A model generated the notes under the pieces. That model was not told the origin of the DNA and did not search any database. It was given only the letters and a program-made list of their open reading frames with translations. Of a DNA stretch of 64,000 bases, positions 18,704-27,404 are shown one piece after another. Location: positions 806,001 to 870,000 of the forward strand of contig NZ_LR134327.1 of the NCBI RefSeq assembly GCF_900636915.1. Direction: 5' to 3'. Positions within the stretch are counted from its first letter, which is position 1. Every line of letters begins with the position of its first letter. The position numbers were made by a program, and so were the translations under genes. This DNA comes from Aggregatibacter aphrophilus ATCC 33389. GTDB lineage: Bacteria; Pseudomonadota; Gammaproteobacteria; Enterobacterales; Pasteurellaceae.

Positions 18704-20638
18704 TCATAAAAGGACGGCATTTTTTTGCAACCACTTCTTCACTTCCAAGCGACAATTTTCTAACCACGTTTTTTTATTTGGCCTTTTTTCCGGCTGTTTA
18801 CAATAATCTGCCAACAAGGGGAAAGGCAATTCGCCTGCCGATTTGATTAAACGCCGAATCGACGGCAAAGCAGAAGATAACGCCAGGAAAAAATCGGCAA
18901 AATCCTTTAACGATTGCCAATCCGAGCTATCAAGCGTCCAATCTATTTCTGTTCGAGCAAACTGTGTCGCGAGCGGATGGAAAGAAAGGGGCAAATTGCG
19001 CTGAAATTGTTTTTCTGCCTGTTGCACGAATACTTGCCCTTTCTCACGCAAGGGACACAACGCCACCACAGAATAACAACCGCTGCTGGCTTCTTTGCTT
19101 TCGCTAAAATGCACCAAAATGAAACCGCACTTTTGCCAGAACGCGAGCAGTTCCGGCGTGTAACCAAAACTGACGGAAAGAAAATCCACTGCGCCCTGTT
19201 GTTTTATCTGTTGTTTCATCTGCGCAATCAAACGTTGTCCAAGCCCCTGTTGTTGCCAGTTGGGTTGCACGGCAATACGAGAAATCCGCAAAGAGCGCAA
19301 TACACAGGCCTCTTCCAACCCGGCTTGGAAACACAGCATTTGCGCTACCAAATTGCCACGCGGGCGACGTTCGCCATGTCGAATTTGGCGAATTAACGTT
19401 TTGTCCGCTAACCCGCCTTCCGGCACCGCCCATACGCAACCAAGCAAGGAATCCTGTGCTTGAGCGAGGTAAAATTGCTGCTGTGGTGCATCCAATAAAC
19501 GGCGTAAATCCAAAGGCGAGGTTCGATAATGCGCCAAGGTCAGCAAGCCGTAAACGGATTCAATTTGATCATGAGGAATCCGTTCACAATGAGAAATTTG
19601 GATCTGCTCAGTAAGCGCCCCATCATAAGGCGACTGTGGCAGACGATCTTCGCAATCGCACAGCAACAGGTCGTCAATAAAGGATTCCAGTTTGTCATCC
19701 GCTTGCCAACGTAACGGCGTAAACAGTTCAAAATGACGCAAAGTGCGGTCGGTTTTCGCCATAAATTTTAATAAGAAACCTCTGCCCGTGCCTTCATAGC
19801 TGTGAATGGTGGTCGTCAACACAACCCGTTTAAAAGCCTTAGTTAGACGAAATAAGATGTCCAGCGGAATCATCGCCGCTTCGTCCACAAACAACCAATG
19901 ATCGGCAAATTGCTGTGGCGTTTCGCTGACGTGTTGACTGAGTTCATCAGGTGGCATAAAGGTGATTTCCGCCCCGGCAAATTCATTAAAAATATTGACC
20001 GAACTTTTATTCGGCGCAGTGAGAATCACCGACTGGTTTTGTGCCCGTTGCTGTTTGGCAAAGAGTCCTGCCAACGCTGATTTTCCACGTCCACGTTTTG
20101 CCGTGACGATCAGAATATCCTCATCCGCTTCCGCCATTTGTTGCAATAAACGGGCTTGTTCTAAGGTGGGCTGGCAATGGGTTGAACGGCCTTTTTGAGG
20201 TGTTGGTGCAGCAAGATTTAACGACGCACGTTGATAAACAGGAAAACTGTATTTGGCGATTTTTTCCTGTAAAAAAGTGATAAAGTGCGGTGTGTTTATG
20301 GCGTGTTTTTCGCCCGACCAACGCAGGCTGTCGCTGTCAGGTTGGTTGTCTAAATCCGACCAATGATTGAATAACAATAACAGCAGACCGCCGTCCTGCA
20401 ATGTCCCCGCTGCAATGGCAAGGGCATCCAAGTGAATGCCTTGTCGCGCGTCATAAATGATGACAGGAAATTCACCGCCGAGCAGATTTTTCGTTTTGCT
20501 AAAAGGAAAATAGGATTGGGAAACAAAGTGCGGCGAAACATCGCCAATCCAGACCACACTTTTCAGGGCCGAAAAATGTTCCCATTGGCGCGCTAACGTA
20601 GCATTATCGCCAACAAGAAGAATTAGCTGCCGCGCCAT
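18704..20638 (-). CDS. tmcA: TmcA, tRNA(Met) cytidine acetyltransferase
   Basis: 644 residues (E. coli TmcA about 671). An N-terminal DUF1726 region, an RNA-helicase-like ATPase with Walker A TAKRGRGKSALAG (near 176-188) and Walker B HWLFVDEAAMIP, then a GNAT acetyltransferase module with RISRIAVQPNWQQQGLGQRL (about 447-467) and a C-terminal tRNA-binding region. It makes N4-acetylcytidine at position 34 of elongator tRNA-Met using acetyl-CoA and ATP. The start is 3 bp after the stop of the upstream lipoprotein gene, so the two are coupled. Confidence 0.93.
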   Translation of the reverse strand: MARQLILLVGDNATLARQWEHFSALKSVVWIGDVSPHFVSQSYFPFSKTKNLLGGEFPVIIYDARQGIHLDALAIAAGTLQDGGLLLLLFNHWSDLDNQPDSDSLRWSGEKHAINTPHFITFLQEKIAKYSFPVYQRASLNLAAPTPQKGRSTHCQPTLEQARLLQQMAEADEDILIVTAKRGRGKSALAGLFAKQQRAQNQSVILTAPNKSSVNIFNEFAGAEITFMPPDELSQHVSETPQQFADHWLFVDEAAMIPLDILFRLTKAFKRVVLTTTIHSYEGTGRGFLLKFMAKTDRTLRHFELFTPLRWQADDKLESFIDDLLLCDCEDRLPQSPYDGALTEQIQISHCERIPHDQIESVYGLLTLAHYRTSPLDLRRLLDAPQQQFYLAQAQDSLLGCVWAVPEGGLADKTLIRQIRHGERRPRGNLVAQMLCFQAGLEEACVLRSLRISRIAVQPNWQQQGLGQRLIAQMKQQIKQQGAVDFLSVSFGYTPELLAFWQKCGFILVHFSESKEASSGCYSVVALCPLREKGQVFVQQAEKQFQRNLPLSFHPLATQFARTEIDWTLDSSDWQSLKDFADFFLALSSALPSIRRLIKSAGELPFPLLADYCKQPEKRPNKKTWLENCRLEVKKWLQKNAVLL

Positions 20639-20641
20639 ATT

Positions 20642-21343
20642 TTACCAACCCCGTGAATACGGATCCGTCCAATCTACATTGATATTTTTATTGCTTTTAT
20701 AGAGCGGTTCGCTTTCGCCCCGGATTTGACGCTCAATAGATTCTTGTTGCGTGTGAAAACGGCGAAACGCGTCATCTATCGTTTGTCGTTGCTTTTGCAT
20801 TTGGCTTTCAACAGAACGACTGTCGCCCGCCAAGCCTTGTTTACGCTTGCGTTCGTTGAGACGATCACGAAAATGCCGTTTTAAATCACGGCATTCAAAT
20901 TCACGAATGTTATTCACATCGTGATTAAGTTGTTGATACTTAAATTGAAAATAATCGTAAGAAGACTGATCGTCAAAAATCGTACACGCCGACGGTTTGC
21001 CTACAATCTTCGCCAACTCGTCGTTGATCATATCTTTTAATAAACGTTTTTCAAGGGCGGTAATACGTTTGTCCGATTGCTTGCCCAGTTCCGGTAACAA
21101 ACAATATTCCAGATTATTTTTGGCTAAAATGAATTTTTCCATGTCTTCCGTGGAAATTTTGTATCTTGGATTCTGATATTTCGGTTCATACGTACGGCGG
21201 GTACTGAAAATAGCTTTTTCCTCATCGTCATTATACTGCACGGAAGGCGCCGGATAACCGGGTTCAAATTGCGGATAAGGATAATAACCCACACAGGCGG
21301 TTAAAATAGAAATCGGTAAAACAAGTAAGTATTTTTTTAACAT
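20642..21343 (-). CDS. Putative lipoprotein of unknown function
   Basis: 233 residues. The signal peptide MLKKYLLVLPISILTACVG has the lipobox LTAC, so lipidation at Cys17 is expected. The next part is rich in Tyr/Pro (YYPYPQFEPGYPAPS); the rest is highly charged and probably helical, with several cysteines (CLLPE, CTIFDD, CRDLKR). No known domain was recognised. It is directly upstream (3 bp) of tmcA. The pairing of an outer-envelope lipoprotein with a tRNA acetyltransferase is probably only operon economy. Ribosome-binding site GAAGGA. Confidence 0.8.
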   Translation of the reverse strand: MLKKYLLVLPISILTACVGYYPYPQFEPGYPAPSVQYNDDEEKAIFSTRRTYEPKYQNPRYKISTEDMEKFILAKNNLEYCLLPELGKQSDKRITALEKRLLKDMINDELAKIVGKPSACTIFDDQSSYDYFQFKYQQLNHDVNNIREFECRDLKRHFRDRLNERKRKQGLAGDSRSVESQMQKQRQTIDDAFRRFHTQQESIERQIRGESEPLYKSNKNINVDWTDPYSRGW

Positions 21344-21508
21344 GATATTCCTTCAGGTTGAAAATAGATTAATCATTGTCTCGCTGCAGCAACCTTAAAA
21401 GTCTGAATTACGTGTAACCATATGTAGCTTTAATATAATGATGACTGAAGCAAGAATGCCCGTTTGACCCTGTTTTTCCGAAATAGTTTTACGCTTTCCG
21501 ACTTTTTC

Positions 21509-21973
21509 TTACTTCTCGCTCAGGTACGGATCGACAAAGCCAAGCCCTATCATAATTTGTGTCTCCAAGCTTTCCATTTCCTCTGCTTCGTCATCTTCAA
21601 TGTGATCATAGCCAAGTAAATGCAAACTGCCGTGCACTACCATATGCGCCCAATGTGCCATGAGCGGTTTGCCTTGCTCTTGCGCTTCACGCTCCACCAC
21701 TTGACGACAAATCACCAAATCGCCGAGTAACGGCAGCTCCACTTCATCAGGGCATTCAAAAGGGAAAGACAACACATTGGTCGGACGATCTTTGCCGCGA
21801 TAATTCAAATTCAACGCGTGGCTTTCCGCTTCATCCACAATACGCACGGTCATTTCCACTTCATCGGTCTGCGGTTGTACCGCGGCTGTCGCCCATTGTT
21901 CGATTTGTTCTGCTGTTGGCAAGCCGGTTTCTTGTTCGCAAGCAATTTGTAAATCAATGATCATCTTACCCAT
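21509..21973 (-). CDS. ybeY: YbeY, endoribonuclease / rRNA maturation factor
   Basis: 154 residues with the signature zinc site [21 protein letters not shown] (about 114-134; split here for description: [11 protein letters not shown] then the acidic run) and [12 protein letters not shown]. YbeY matures the 16S rRNA 3' end and takes part in ribosome quality control. It follows ybeZ by 55 bp, a conserved partnership; the gap carries a USS (ACCGCACTT). Confidence 0.95.
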   Translation of the reverse strand: MGKMIIDLQIACEQETGLPTAEQIEQWATAAVQPQTDEVEMTVRIVDEAESHALNLNYRGKDRPTNVLSFPFECPDEVELPLLGDLVICRQVVEREAQEQGKPLMAHWAHMVVHGSLHLLGYDHIEDDEAEEMESLETQIMIGLGFVDPYLSEK

Positions 21974-22028
21974 GTTGCTCTCCTAAATTCATTGTAATTT
22001 CTGACCGCACTTTTTCTTCTCTCTCAGT

Positions 22029-23123
22029 TTATTCTTCGCGCTCTGCTTTTTCTTGGCGCTCTGCTTGACGTTGCTCCGCCAATTCACGGCGGCGGATTTC
22101 TTCCTGCGCATCCCAAGCGTCATACGCTTGCACCACTTTCGCCACTACCGGATGGCGCACAATGTCTTTGCTGTCGAAGTAATTAAAACTTAATTCTTCC
22201 AGGCCGGACAACACTTCAATGGCATGACGCAAACCGGATTTTTGCGAGCGAGGCAAGTCAATTTGCGTAATGTCGCCCGTAATCACCGCTTTCGAATTAA
22301 AGCCGATACGGGTCAAAAACATTTTCATTTGTTCCACGGTGGTGTTTTGACTTTCGTCCAAAATAATAAAGCTGTCATTTAAGGTACGGCCGCGCATATA
22401 TGCCAACGGCGCAATTTCAATCACATTGCGCTCCATGAGTTTTTGCACGCGCTCAAAACCTAACATTTCAAACAGCGCATCATATAACGGGCGCAAATAC
22501 GGTTCGATTTTTTGCCCTAAATCGCCCGGCAGGAAACCCAGTTTTTCACCAGCTTCTACCGCCGGGCGGGTCAATAAAATACGACGAATTTCTTGCCGTT
22601 CTAAAGCTTCTACCGCAGCAGCGACCGCTAAAAAGGTTTTCCCCGTCCCGGCAGGCCCAATGCCGAAACTGATGTCATAACGCAGAATATTGTGCAAATA
22701 CTGAATTTGGTTTGGCCCGCGTGGTTTAATTAAGCTTCGTTTGGTTTTAATGGTCGTGCTATACACTTTATTTTCATCGCGATGATCTGCGACAGATTCC
22801 GCATCGCCCTGCGCCAACGCCCGACTTTCCATTAATGCAATATGAACGTCTTCTAAATCCAACTCTTTAGAATGCCCCCGCACAGGCGCTGTTTGAACAT
22901 ATAAATCGCGAATTAAATCCACCGCACTTTGCACCACACCGACATAATGTGATGCAGGATTGGTGTCTTTAGGTTGAATAGTGAAATCAAAGCCACGACG
23001 GGAAATCGACAGGTTGAATGTTTTTTCAATAAGCGCCAAGTGAGCATCTGCGGCACCACATAAGGAACGCAAACGTTCATTGTCTTGCGGCTCAAGCGTA
23101 AAGGTTTGACGAAAAGGTTGCAA
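22029..23123 (-). CDS. ybeZ: YbeZ, PhoH-family ATPase
   Basis: 364 residues. KH-like N-terminal region, then the PhoH ATPase with Walker A GPAGTGKTFLAVAAA (near 158-172), TRPAVEAGEKLGFLPG, and Walker B SFIILDESQNT. PhoH-like proteins couple ATP hydrolysis to RNA processing with YbeY. No ATG fits the N-terminus: the frame can begin at TTG 23123 (MQPFRQTFTLEPQDN) or at the ATT just before it; GAGG lies about 9 bp upstream. A non-ATG start is therefore likely. The C-terminus is rich in Arg/Glu/Gln. Confidence 0.93.
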   Translation of the reverse strand: MQPFRQTFTLEPQDNERLRSLCGAADAHLALIEKTFNLSISRRGFDFTIQPKDTNPASHYVGVVQSAVDLIRDLYVQTAPVRGHSKELDLEDVHIALMESRALAQGDAESVADHRDENKVYSTTIKTKRSLIKPRGPNQIQYLHNILRYDISFGIGPAGTGKTFLAVAAAVEALERQEIRRILLTRPAVEAGEKLGFLPGDLGQKIEPYLRPLYDALFEMLGFERVQKLMERNVIEIAPLAYMRGRTLNDSFIILDESQNTTVEQMKMFLTRIGFNSKAVITGDITQIDLPRSQKSGLRHAIEVLSGLEELSFNYFDSKDIVRHPVVAKVVQAYDAWDAQEEIRRRELAEQRQAERQEKAEREE

Positions 23124-23487
23124 AATATGGCCTCAATAAGTAGGAGGGATAAAGTGGGCACAATATAGCATAACTTATGGGAAGGTCATATGCACACGCA
23201 CATCAAAACAGACGAAAACATTAAAAAGAGTCAAAATTGATTTATTACAAATAACTCTCTTTCGTCCCTGATAACAAACCTGATCTAAATAAGGTTATTT
23301 TTTCCTAAGATTTGCCAAAGCCTTTCAATACTAAAGGCACCCTGTTCAAATCGATATAATGTTTAAATTTGTTTTTGTGTAATAAAGATTAAAATTTGTA
23401 AATTTACTGTAAAACCAATTCAAAACCAAACAAGAAATCGCCAATAAAACAATTCAACACATTGATATAAAACAACTTTTATAACGC

Positions 23488-23520
23488 ACAATAAATTTTC
23501 ATATATATCGAATTTATTGT
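23488..23520. promoter_or_regulatory. Inverted repeat upstream of the flp promoter
   Basis: ACAATAAATT (23488-23497), 13-nt spacer, AATTTATTGT (23511-23520): perfect 10-bp arms. It ends 10 bp before the -35 box, so it is well placed for an activator or repressor of the fimbrial locus. The binding protein is unknown. Confidence 0.55.
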
Positions 23521-23530
23521 TTTTAAAAAT

Positions 23531-23558
23531 TTGCTTTTTTATTTTTCAGGGCTATAAT
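23531..23558 (+). promoter_or_regulatory. flp-rcp-tad promoter
   Basis: TTGCTT (23531-23536), 16-bp spacer, TATAAT (23553-23558). Transcription would start near 23566, leaving a leader of about 104 nt before flp-1. A 7-bp hairpin with a GCAA tetraloop (23604-23621) lies in the leader. Confidence 0.7.
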
Positions 23559-23669
23559 GCACCTCGTTTATTTAATTCCACAACTTATTAAATAAATGAC
23601 ATTAATTCTTGCAAAAGAATTCTTAAATTTTATTTTCTACAAACAAACTAAAAACTAGGAGCATTTAAA

Positions 23670-23894
23670 ATGTTAAACACATTAACTACTAAAGCATATA
23701 TCAAAGCAACTGAAGCATTCCGTTCTTTCAAAAACAACCAACAAGGTGTAACTGCAATTGAATACGGTTTAATCGCTGTGGCAGTGGCCGTGTTAATTGT
23801 TGCTGTATTCTATAACCAAGATGGTTTCATTGCCGCGCTAAAATCTAAATTTAGTGTATTAACTAGCAAAGTTACAAGTGCAAGCATAAGTTAA
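23670..23894 (+). CDS. flp-1: Flp-1, major fimbrial prepilin
   Basis: 74 residues. A positively charged leader of about 26 residues ends in NNQQG, followed by the Flp motif VTAIEYGLIAVAVAVLIVAV; TadV is expected to cleave after the glycine, leaving a mature pilin of under 50 residues with the Glu-Tyr pair. It polymerises into the bundled Flp fimbriae that give tight adherence. A strong ribosome-binding site (TAGGAG) precedes it. First gene of the locus and followed by a strong stem-loop, which suits high expression relative to the assembly genes. Confidence 0.97.
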   Translation: MLNTLTTKAYIKATEAFRSFKNNQQGVTAIEYGLIAVAVAVLIVAVFYNQDGFIAALKSKFSVLTSKVTSASIS

Positions 23895-23906
23895 TAGTTA
23901 AATTAT

Positions 23907-23943
23907 AGCCAAGGCTGGTTCTATAAAAGAGCCAGCCTTGGCT
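23907..23943 (+). terminator. Stem-loop between flp-1 and flp-2 (partial terminator/stabiliser)
   Basis: AGCCAAGGCTGGTTCT, 5-nt loop, AGAGCCAGCCTTGGCT: a 16-bp stem with a single G-U pair. No T run follows. Published work on this locus describes a cascade of inefficient terminators that lowers expression downstream of flp-1; this structure fits that role or that of a 3' stabiliser of flp-1 mRNA. Confidence 0.8.
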
Positions 23944-23959
23944 TAGTCAGCATTAAACA

Positions 23960-24190
23960 ATGAGCACTTTATTAGGTTATCTTTATTTCAAAGTGATCTT
24001 CTCTTTTCGTATGTTCTATCAAGATCAACGAGGGATCACTTCTGTTGAGTATGGTTTGATTGCTGTGGCTGTTGCTGTTTTTGTAGTTGCTGTACTGTCT
24101 GGAGATCATAGTTTTGTTAAAGCAATGTCTAGTAAGTTTTCAGATTTAACTACTATTGTCTCGGGTGCCATGGTGAGTAAAAGTAGCTAA
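23960..24190 (+). CDS. flp-2: Flp-2, Flp-1 paralogue prepilin
   Basis: 76 residues, a paralogue of Flp-1: leader ending DQRG, then ITSVEYGLIAVAVAVFVVAV. The cleavage glycine and the Glu-Tyr pair are kept, so it looks processable. In this species Flp-1 is the known structural pilin and Flp-2 has no essential role that I know of. The ribosome-binding site is poor (AGCATTAAACA), unlike flp-1, and it lies just after the stem-loop, so low expression is expected. Confidence 0.93.
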   Translation: MSTLLGYLYFKVIFSFRMFYQDQRGITSVEYGLIAVAVAVFVVAVLSGDHSFVKAMSSKFSDLTTIVSGAMVSKSS

Positions 24191-24202
24191 TGACAAATAG
24201 AA

Positions 24203-24631
24203 ATGCACTGGTTTATTAATACATTAGTAATTGTTAGCCTTTTATTATTGATTATTTTGTCTATTACCGATGTCCGTTCTCGAACTATTGGTAATCGGAT
24301 TATTTTGCTTTTGTTAATTACTATTATCCCTCTCAGTTTATTAAAGTATCAGACACTATTTATTCTTCCTTCCCTATGTGCCCTTGCAATTGGCTTTTTG
24401 CTCTTCACGCTAAACTTAGTTGGTGCTGGAGATGTAAAACTTATTGCTGTATTGATGTTGATGATTCCCAATGACGAAATCTTTCCTTTTTTCTTTTTTA
24501 CAACATTTGCAGGATTAGGGCTAATTATTATCAGTTGGTTATTTTTCCGTAAATCAGTTAAAGAAAATGGCTTGCCTTATGGCGTAGCAATAAGCCTCGG
24601 CTTTATGACAAACCTAGTCTTATCAAATTAA
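24203..24631 (+). CDS. tadV: TadV, prepilin peptidase
   Basis: 142 residues, a short A24-type aspartic peptidase with no N-terminal methylase domain. Four or five membrane spans; the catalytic aspartates are those in ITDVRSRTIGNRI (near residue 20) and in LVGAGDVKLIAV (near 76). It matures Flp-1, TadE and TadF in the inner membrane. It starts 12 bp after flp-2. Confidence 0.95.
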   Translation: MHWFINTLVIVSLLLLIILSITDVRSRTIGNRIILLLLITIIPLSLLKYQTLFILPSLCALAIGFLLFTLNLVGAGDVKLIAVLMLMIPNDEIFPFFFFTTFAGLGLIIISWLFFRKSVKENGLPYGVAISLGFMTNLVLSN

Positions 24632-24677
24632 TTTGGTAAGCAATCACTTTACTTTATTAAAACAATAAGGGTAAAAA

Positions 24678-25505
24678 ATGAATTATAGAACGCTCTTGAT
24701 TATTTCAGTGCTTACATTAGCTGTTGGTATTGGCGGGATCATGTTCATGCCAACCGGTGGAGAAAATACTGAAAATCAACAAACCACCATAATAAACCAA
24801 CTAGAACCACAAACGGAGAAAAAACCGGAGAAACTGATCTTAACTGCAGAATTAAAAAATGACGTAGATAAAGGTCATTTATTACAAGCAGATGATTATG
24901 TACTCAATGAGATCTCTGTCGTAGAAGATAGCCCGCTAATTGCTAATGACTTGAGAGATGCTGTGGTTAAAAACGGTATTCAAGGGTTACAAGGTTATTT
25001 AATGGCAGAAAATATGAGAGCTGGTTCGTTTCTTTCCGGTAAATCTATTATTTCCCCAAACGACCCGAGATTCTTTACATCTAGTTTAGATCCAAATCAG
25101 GAAGTTGCTTATCGTGTTTATATTAAACCGGAAGATAGCTATATTTTATATACAATTTCCGGTGGTGATTATATCGCAGTTTACAACCAACAAATCGCAG
25201 GAGATTCTCGAAACACTTACGATCGTAAAGATTTAGTGAAGGTCTCAGGTAAGGTATTGGTCTTGCAAGCTAAAGCCTTTTCAGCTTCAACAGATGAAAA
25301 TGCTCCAGAGACTGAAAAAGCAGCTGACGGTATTCCAAATAATCAAGAATATGCCGGTTATGTGGCATTAAAAGTAACTGCTGAACAAGCGAAGAAATTC
25401 TATTCTTTAGATAGAGAATCAAAATTAGTCATACTACCTGCCGAGAGTAATACTCAAGATATCGATTCACGCGGTGTGTTTATCAGAAAATTAAGAGGTC
25501 AATAA
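24678..25505 (+). CDS. rcpC: RcpC, CpaB/SAF-domain pilus assembly protein
   Basis: 275 residues: an N-terminal membrane anchor (about 5-25), then a periplasmic region with a SAF-like segment (KNDVDKGHLLQADDYVLNEI) and a CpaB-type domain (VAYRVYIKPEDSY and onward). Rough-colony protein C; it is thought to help the secretin and to be needed for modification or display of fimbriae. It has a clear ribosome-binding site (AAGGG) and its stop is 1 bp before the rcpA start. Confidence 0.92.
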   Translation: MNYRTLLIISVLTLAVGIGGIMFMPTGGENTENQQTTIINQLEPQTEKKPEKLILTAELKNDVDKGHLLQADDYVLNEISVVEDSPLIANDLRDAVVKNGIQGLQGYLMAENMRAGSFLSGKSIISPNDPRFFTSSLDPNQEVAYRVYIKPEDSYILYTISGGDYIAVYNQQIAGDSRNTYDRKDLVKVSGKVLVLQAKAFSASTDENAPETEKAADGIPNNQEYAGYVALKVTAEQAKKFYSLDRESKLVILPAESNTQDIDSRGVFIRKLRGQ

Positions 25506-25506
25506 A

Positions 25507-26889
25507 ATGCTGAATTGGAACCATGCTTTTAGCAAAAAACAATTAGTATGCTATGCAGTTCTCGGGGCGATGTTCTCGCTAAATGCGTATGCTCAAAACT
25601 TCTCTTTAGAGAAAGGTGCAACACAACTAGTTCAAACTAAGGAAAAAATTGATACTATTTTCGTATCTTCTCCAAGTGTTGCCGACTATGAAATTTTAGA
25701 CGACAACACCTTTATTATTTATGCGAAAGATGAAGGTAAAGCGGAAGTTACCGCATTTGGTGCCGATGGCCGCCCTTTAACGTCAGATACAGTAAACGTA
25801 GATTCTGTAGTGACTAATATTGCAGATACTAACAAACAGCTTAAAACTCATTTTCCAAATACTAACCTTTCTGTGAAGAAGGTAGGTAAGGCCTATGTGA
25901 TCGAAGGAAAGGCCCGTACACAAGAAGAAAGTGATGAAGTACGCCGTATCGTAGGCGAAGCTTTAGGTACCGGTAGAAAAGTTACTGAAACTAAACTAGG
26001 TAATGAAAGCGTTCCTTTCTTGGATAAGTATAGCTATGAAGGAGTTGTTGATCACTCAAATATTAATGATACAACACAAATCAACGTAAAACTTACCGTT
26101 GTGGAAGTAAACAAAAAACTTTCAGAAGCTATGGGTATCAACTGGAGCCATATTGCTGGAAGCGGCCCGCTACTTGGTGGTAATTTCAGTGCTGCTGGCG
26201 GCTTTAACGGAACTCAAGGCGTATTACGTTTAGATGCAAAAGGTATTTCTGCCTTTATAAATGCACTAGATAACCAAAGTAATGGAAAAATTTTAGCAGA
26301 ACCAAATATTTCCATGTTATCTGGAGAAACTGCCGACATCTTAGTTGGTGGTGAAATTCCCTTTGCACAACGAGATAAAGAAGGCTCTCCAAGCATTATT
26401 TATAAAGAGTTTGGGGTAAAACTGGCTGTTGCTGCGAAATTGCAAAAAAACAACCGTATTCGTTTAGTTTTAGATCAATCCGTAAGCACCCTTGCCGGTA
26501 ACTATAATTTTGAAGGCATTGGTAATATTCCTTACTTTGATACTCGTCGAGCTAAATCTCTGTTTGAAGTAGCTAACGGTGAAAGCTTTATTATCGGAGG
26601 TCTATTTAGCTCAAATGATGTTGAAGGCATCAATAAAGTTCCACTACTTGGGGATGTTCCTATTTTAGGTTCTTTCTTCCGTAATGCATCTACCAATCGT
26701 GAGAAAAAAGAATTGGTTATCGTAGCTACGGTAAATGTTGTCAAACCGGTAGAGGAAAAAAACATTGTTTATCCTGACTTTGAACAAACCGGAACAATGG
26801 AGAGATTTTTCCACACAACTCCGTTAAAAAATGTTTATCACAAAACATTAACGTCTAACTTCTTAAAAAATAGTGGGTTTATTCAATGA
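25507..26889 (+). CDS. rcpA: RcpA, outer-membrane secretin of the Tad system
   Basis: 460 residues. Signal peptide ending MFSLNAYAQ near residue 30, a pilus-assembly N-domain (ATQLVQTKEKIDTIFVSSPS), a BON-like segment, and the secretin core (LTVVEVNKKLSEAMGINW through VPLLGDVPILGSFFR, near residues 200-400). It forms the ring through which the Flp pilus leaves the outer membrane. Its stop overlaps the rcpB start (ATGA). Confidence 0.95.
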   Translation: MLNWNHAFSKKQLVCYAVLGAMFSLNAYAQNFSLEKGATQLVQTKEKIDTIFVSSPSVADYEILDDNTFIIYAKDEGKAEVTAFGADGRPLTSDTVNVDSVVTNIADTNKQLKTHFPNTNLSVKKVGKAYVIEGKARTQEESDEVRRIVGEALGTGRKVTETKLGNESVPFLDKYSYEGVVDHSNINDTTQINVKLTVVEVNKKLSEAMGINWSHIAGSGPLLGGNFSAAGGFNGTQGVLRLDAKGISAFINALDNQSNGKILAEPNISMLSGETADILVGGEIPFAQRDKEGSPSIIYKEFGVKLAVAAKLQKNNRIRLVLDQSVSTLAGNYNFEGIGNIPYFDTRRAKSLFEVANGESFIIGGLFSSNDVEGINKVPLLGDVPILGSFFRNASTNREKKELVIVATVNVVKPVEEKNIVYPDFEQTGTMERFFHTTPLKNVYHKTLTSNFLKNSGFIQ

Positions 26890-27389
26890 GAAAATTAGTT
26901 ATTTCGGCCATCATTGCTTTGGCCTCCCTTGGTGCTCCAGTAACCACATTTGCGATAAATGAGTTAGTTAATGATACAAGTGTGGCACAACCGACACAAA
27001 ACAGTATGTTTAATCGCACACAATTGGTTAACCGCTATACATTACCAGATTATTCTAATGTGAGTTATAGCAATATGTATCAAGCTATAATTCGTGATAT
27101 TGGTAGTGACAAGCAAAAGCAAGTCAATATTGTTTGGCGGGATGCAACAGCAAAAAAAGCAGCCTTAAAAATTCGTGCAAAGCTCATCAAAAGTGGAGTT
27201 AATAGAAAATCCATTTTTATTGAGAAAAAGGCACACAAAGCAACAACTTACCCAATTTATGTTGAAGTGGCACAAGTTGCTGCAAAGACAACACGTTGCC
27301 CGTTACGCACAGGAGAAGTCGTATTCTGGAATTCCAATGAAGCCTCCTGTGCAATAAAAAGTAATCAACGTGTTCAATTGAAATATTAA
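26886..27389 (+). CDS. rcpB: RcpB, outer-membrane-associated Tad protein
   Basis: 167 residues with a signal peptide (MRKLVISAIIALASLGAPVTTFA). The mature protein has no familiar domain but position and size match RcpB, which is needed for fimbria formation and is thought to gate or stabilise the RcpA secretin. Two cysteines near the C-terminus (TTRCPLRTGE and ASCAIKS) could form a disulfide. ATGA overlap with rcpA. Confidence 0.9.
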   Translation: MRKLVISAIIALASLGAPVTTFAINELVNDTSVAQPTQNSMFNRTQLVNRYTLPDYSNVSYSNMYQAIIRDIGSDKQKQVNIVWRDATAKKAALKIRAKLIKSGVNRKSIFIEKKAHKATTYPIYVEVAQVAAKTTRCPLRTGEVVFWNSNEASCAIKSNQRVQLKY

Positions 27390-27404
27390 TAATAAGGTAT
27401 TTGT

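Larger units (their letters stand above)
23124..23669. other. Long AT-rich regulatory region between ybeZ and flp-1
   Basis: 546 bp without a gene. It contains the ybeZ start region, long A/T stretches, a 10-bp-arm inverted repeat at 23488-23520, the flp promoter at 23531-23558 and a 110-nt leader of flp-1 with a small hairpin. Its high AT content is the kind of DNA often bound by H-NS, IHF or Fis; no specific site could be assigned. Confidence 0.6.

Noticed and set aside
23124..23669. Search for a small gene or tRNA in the long gap before flp-1
   Set aside because: No cloverleaf, no ORF with a start and ribosome-binding site; only AT-rich regulatory DNA.
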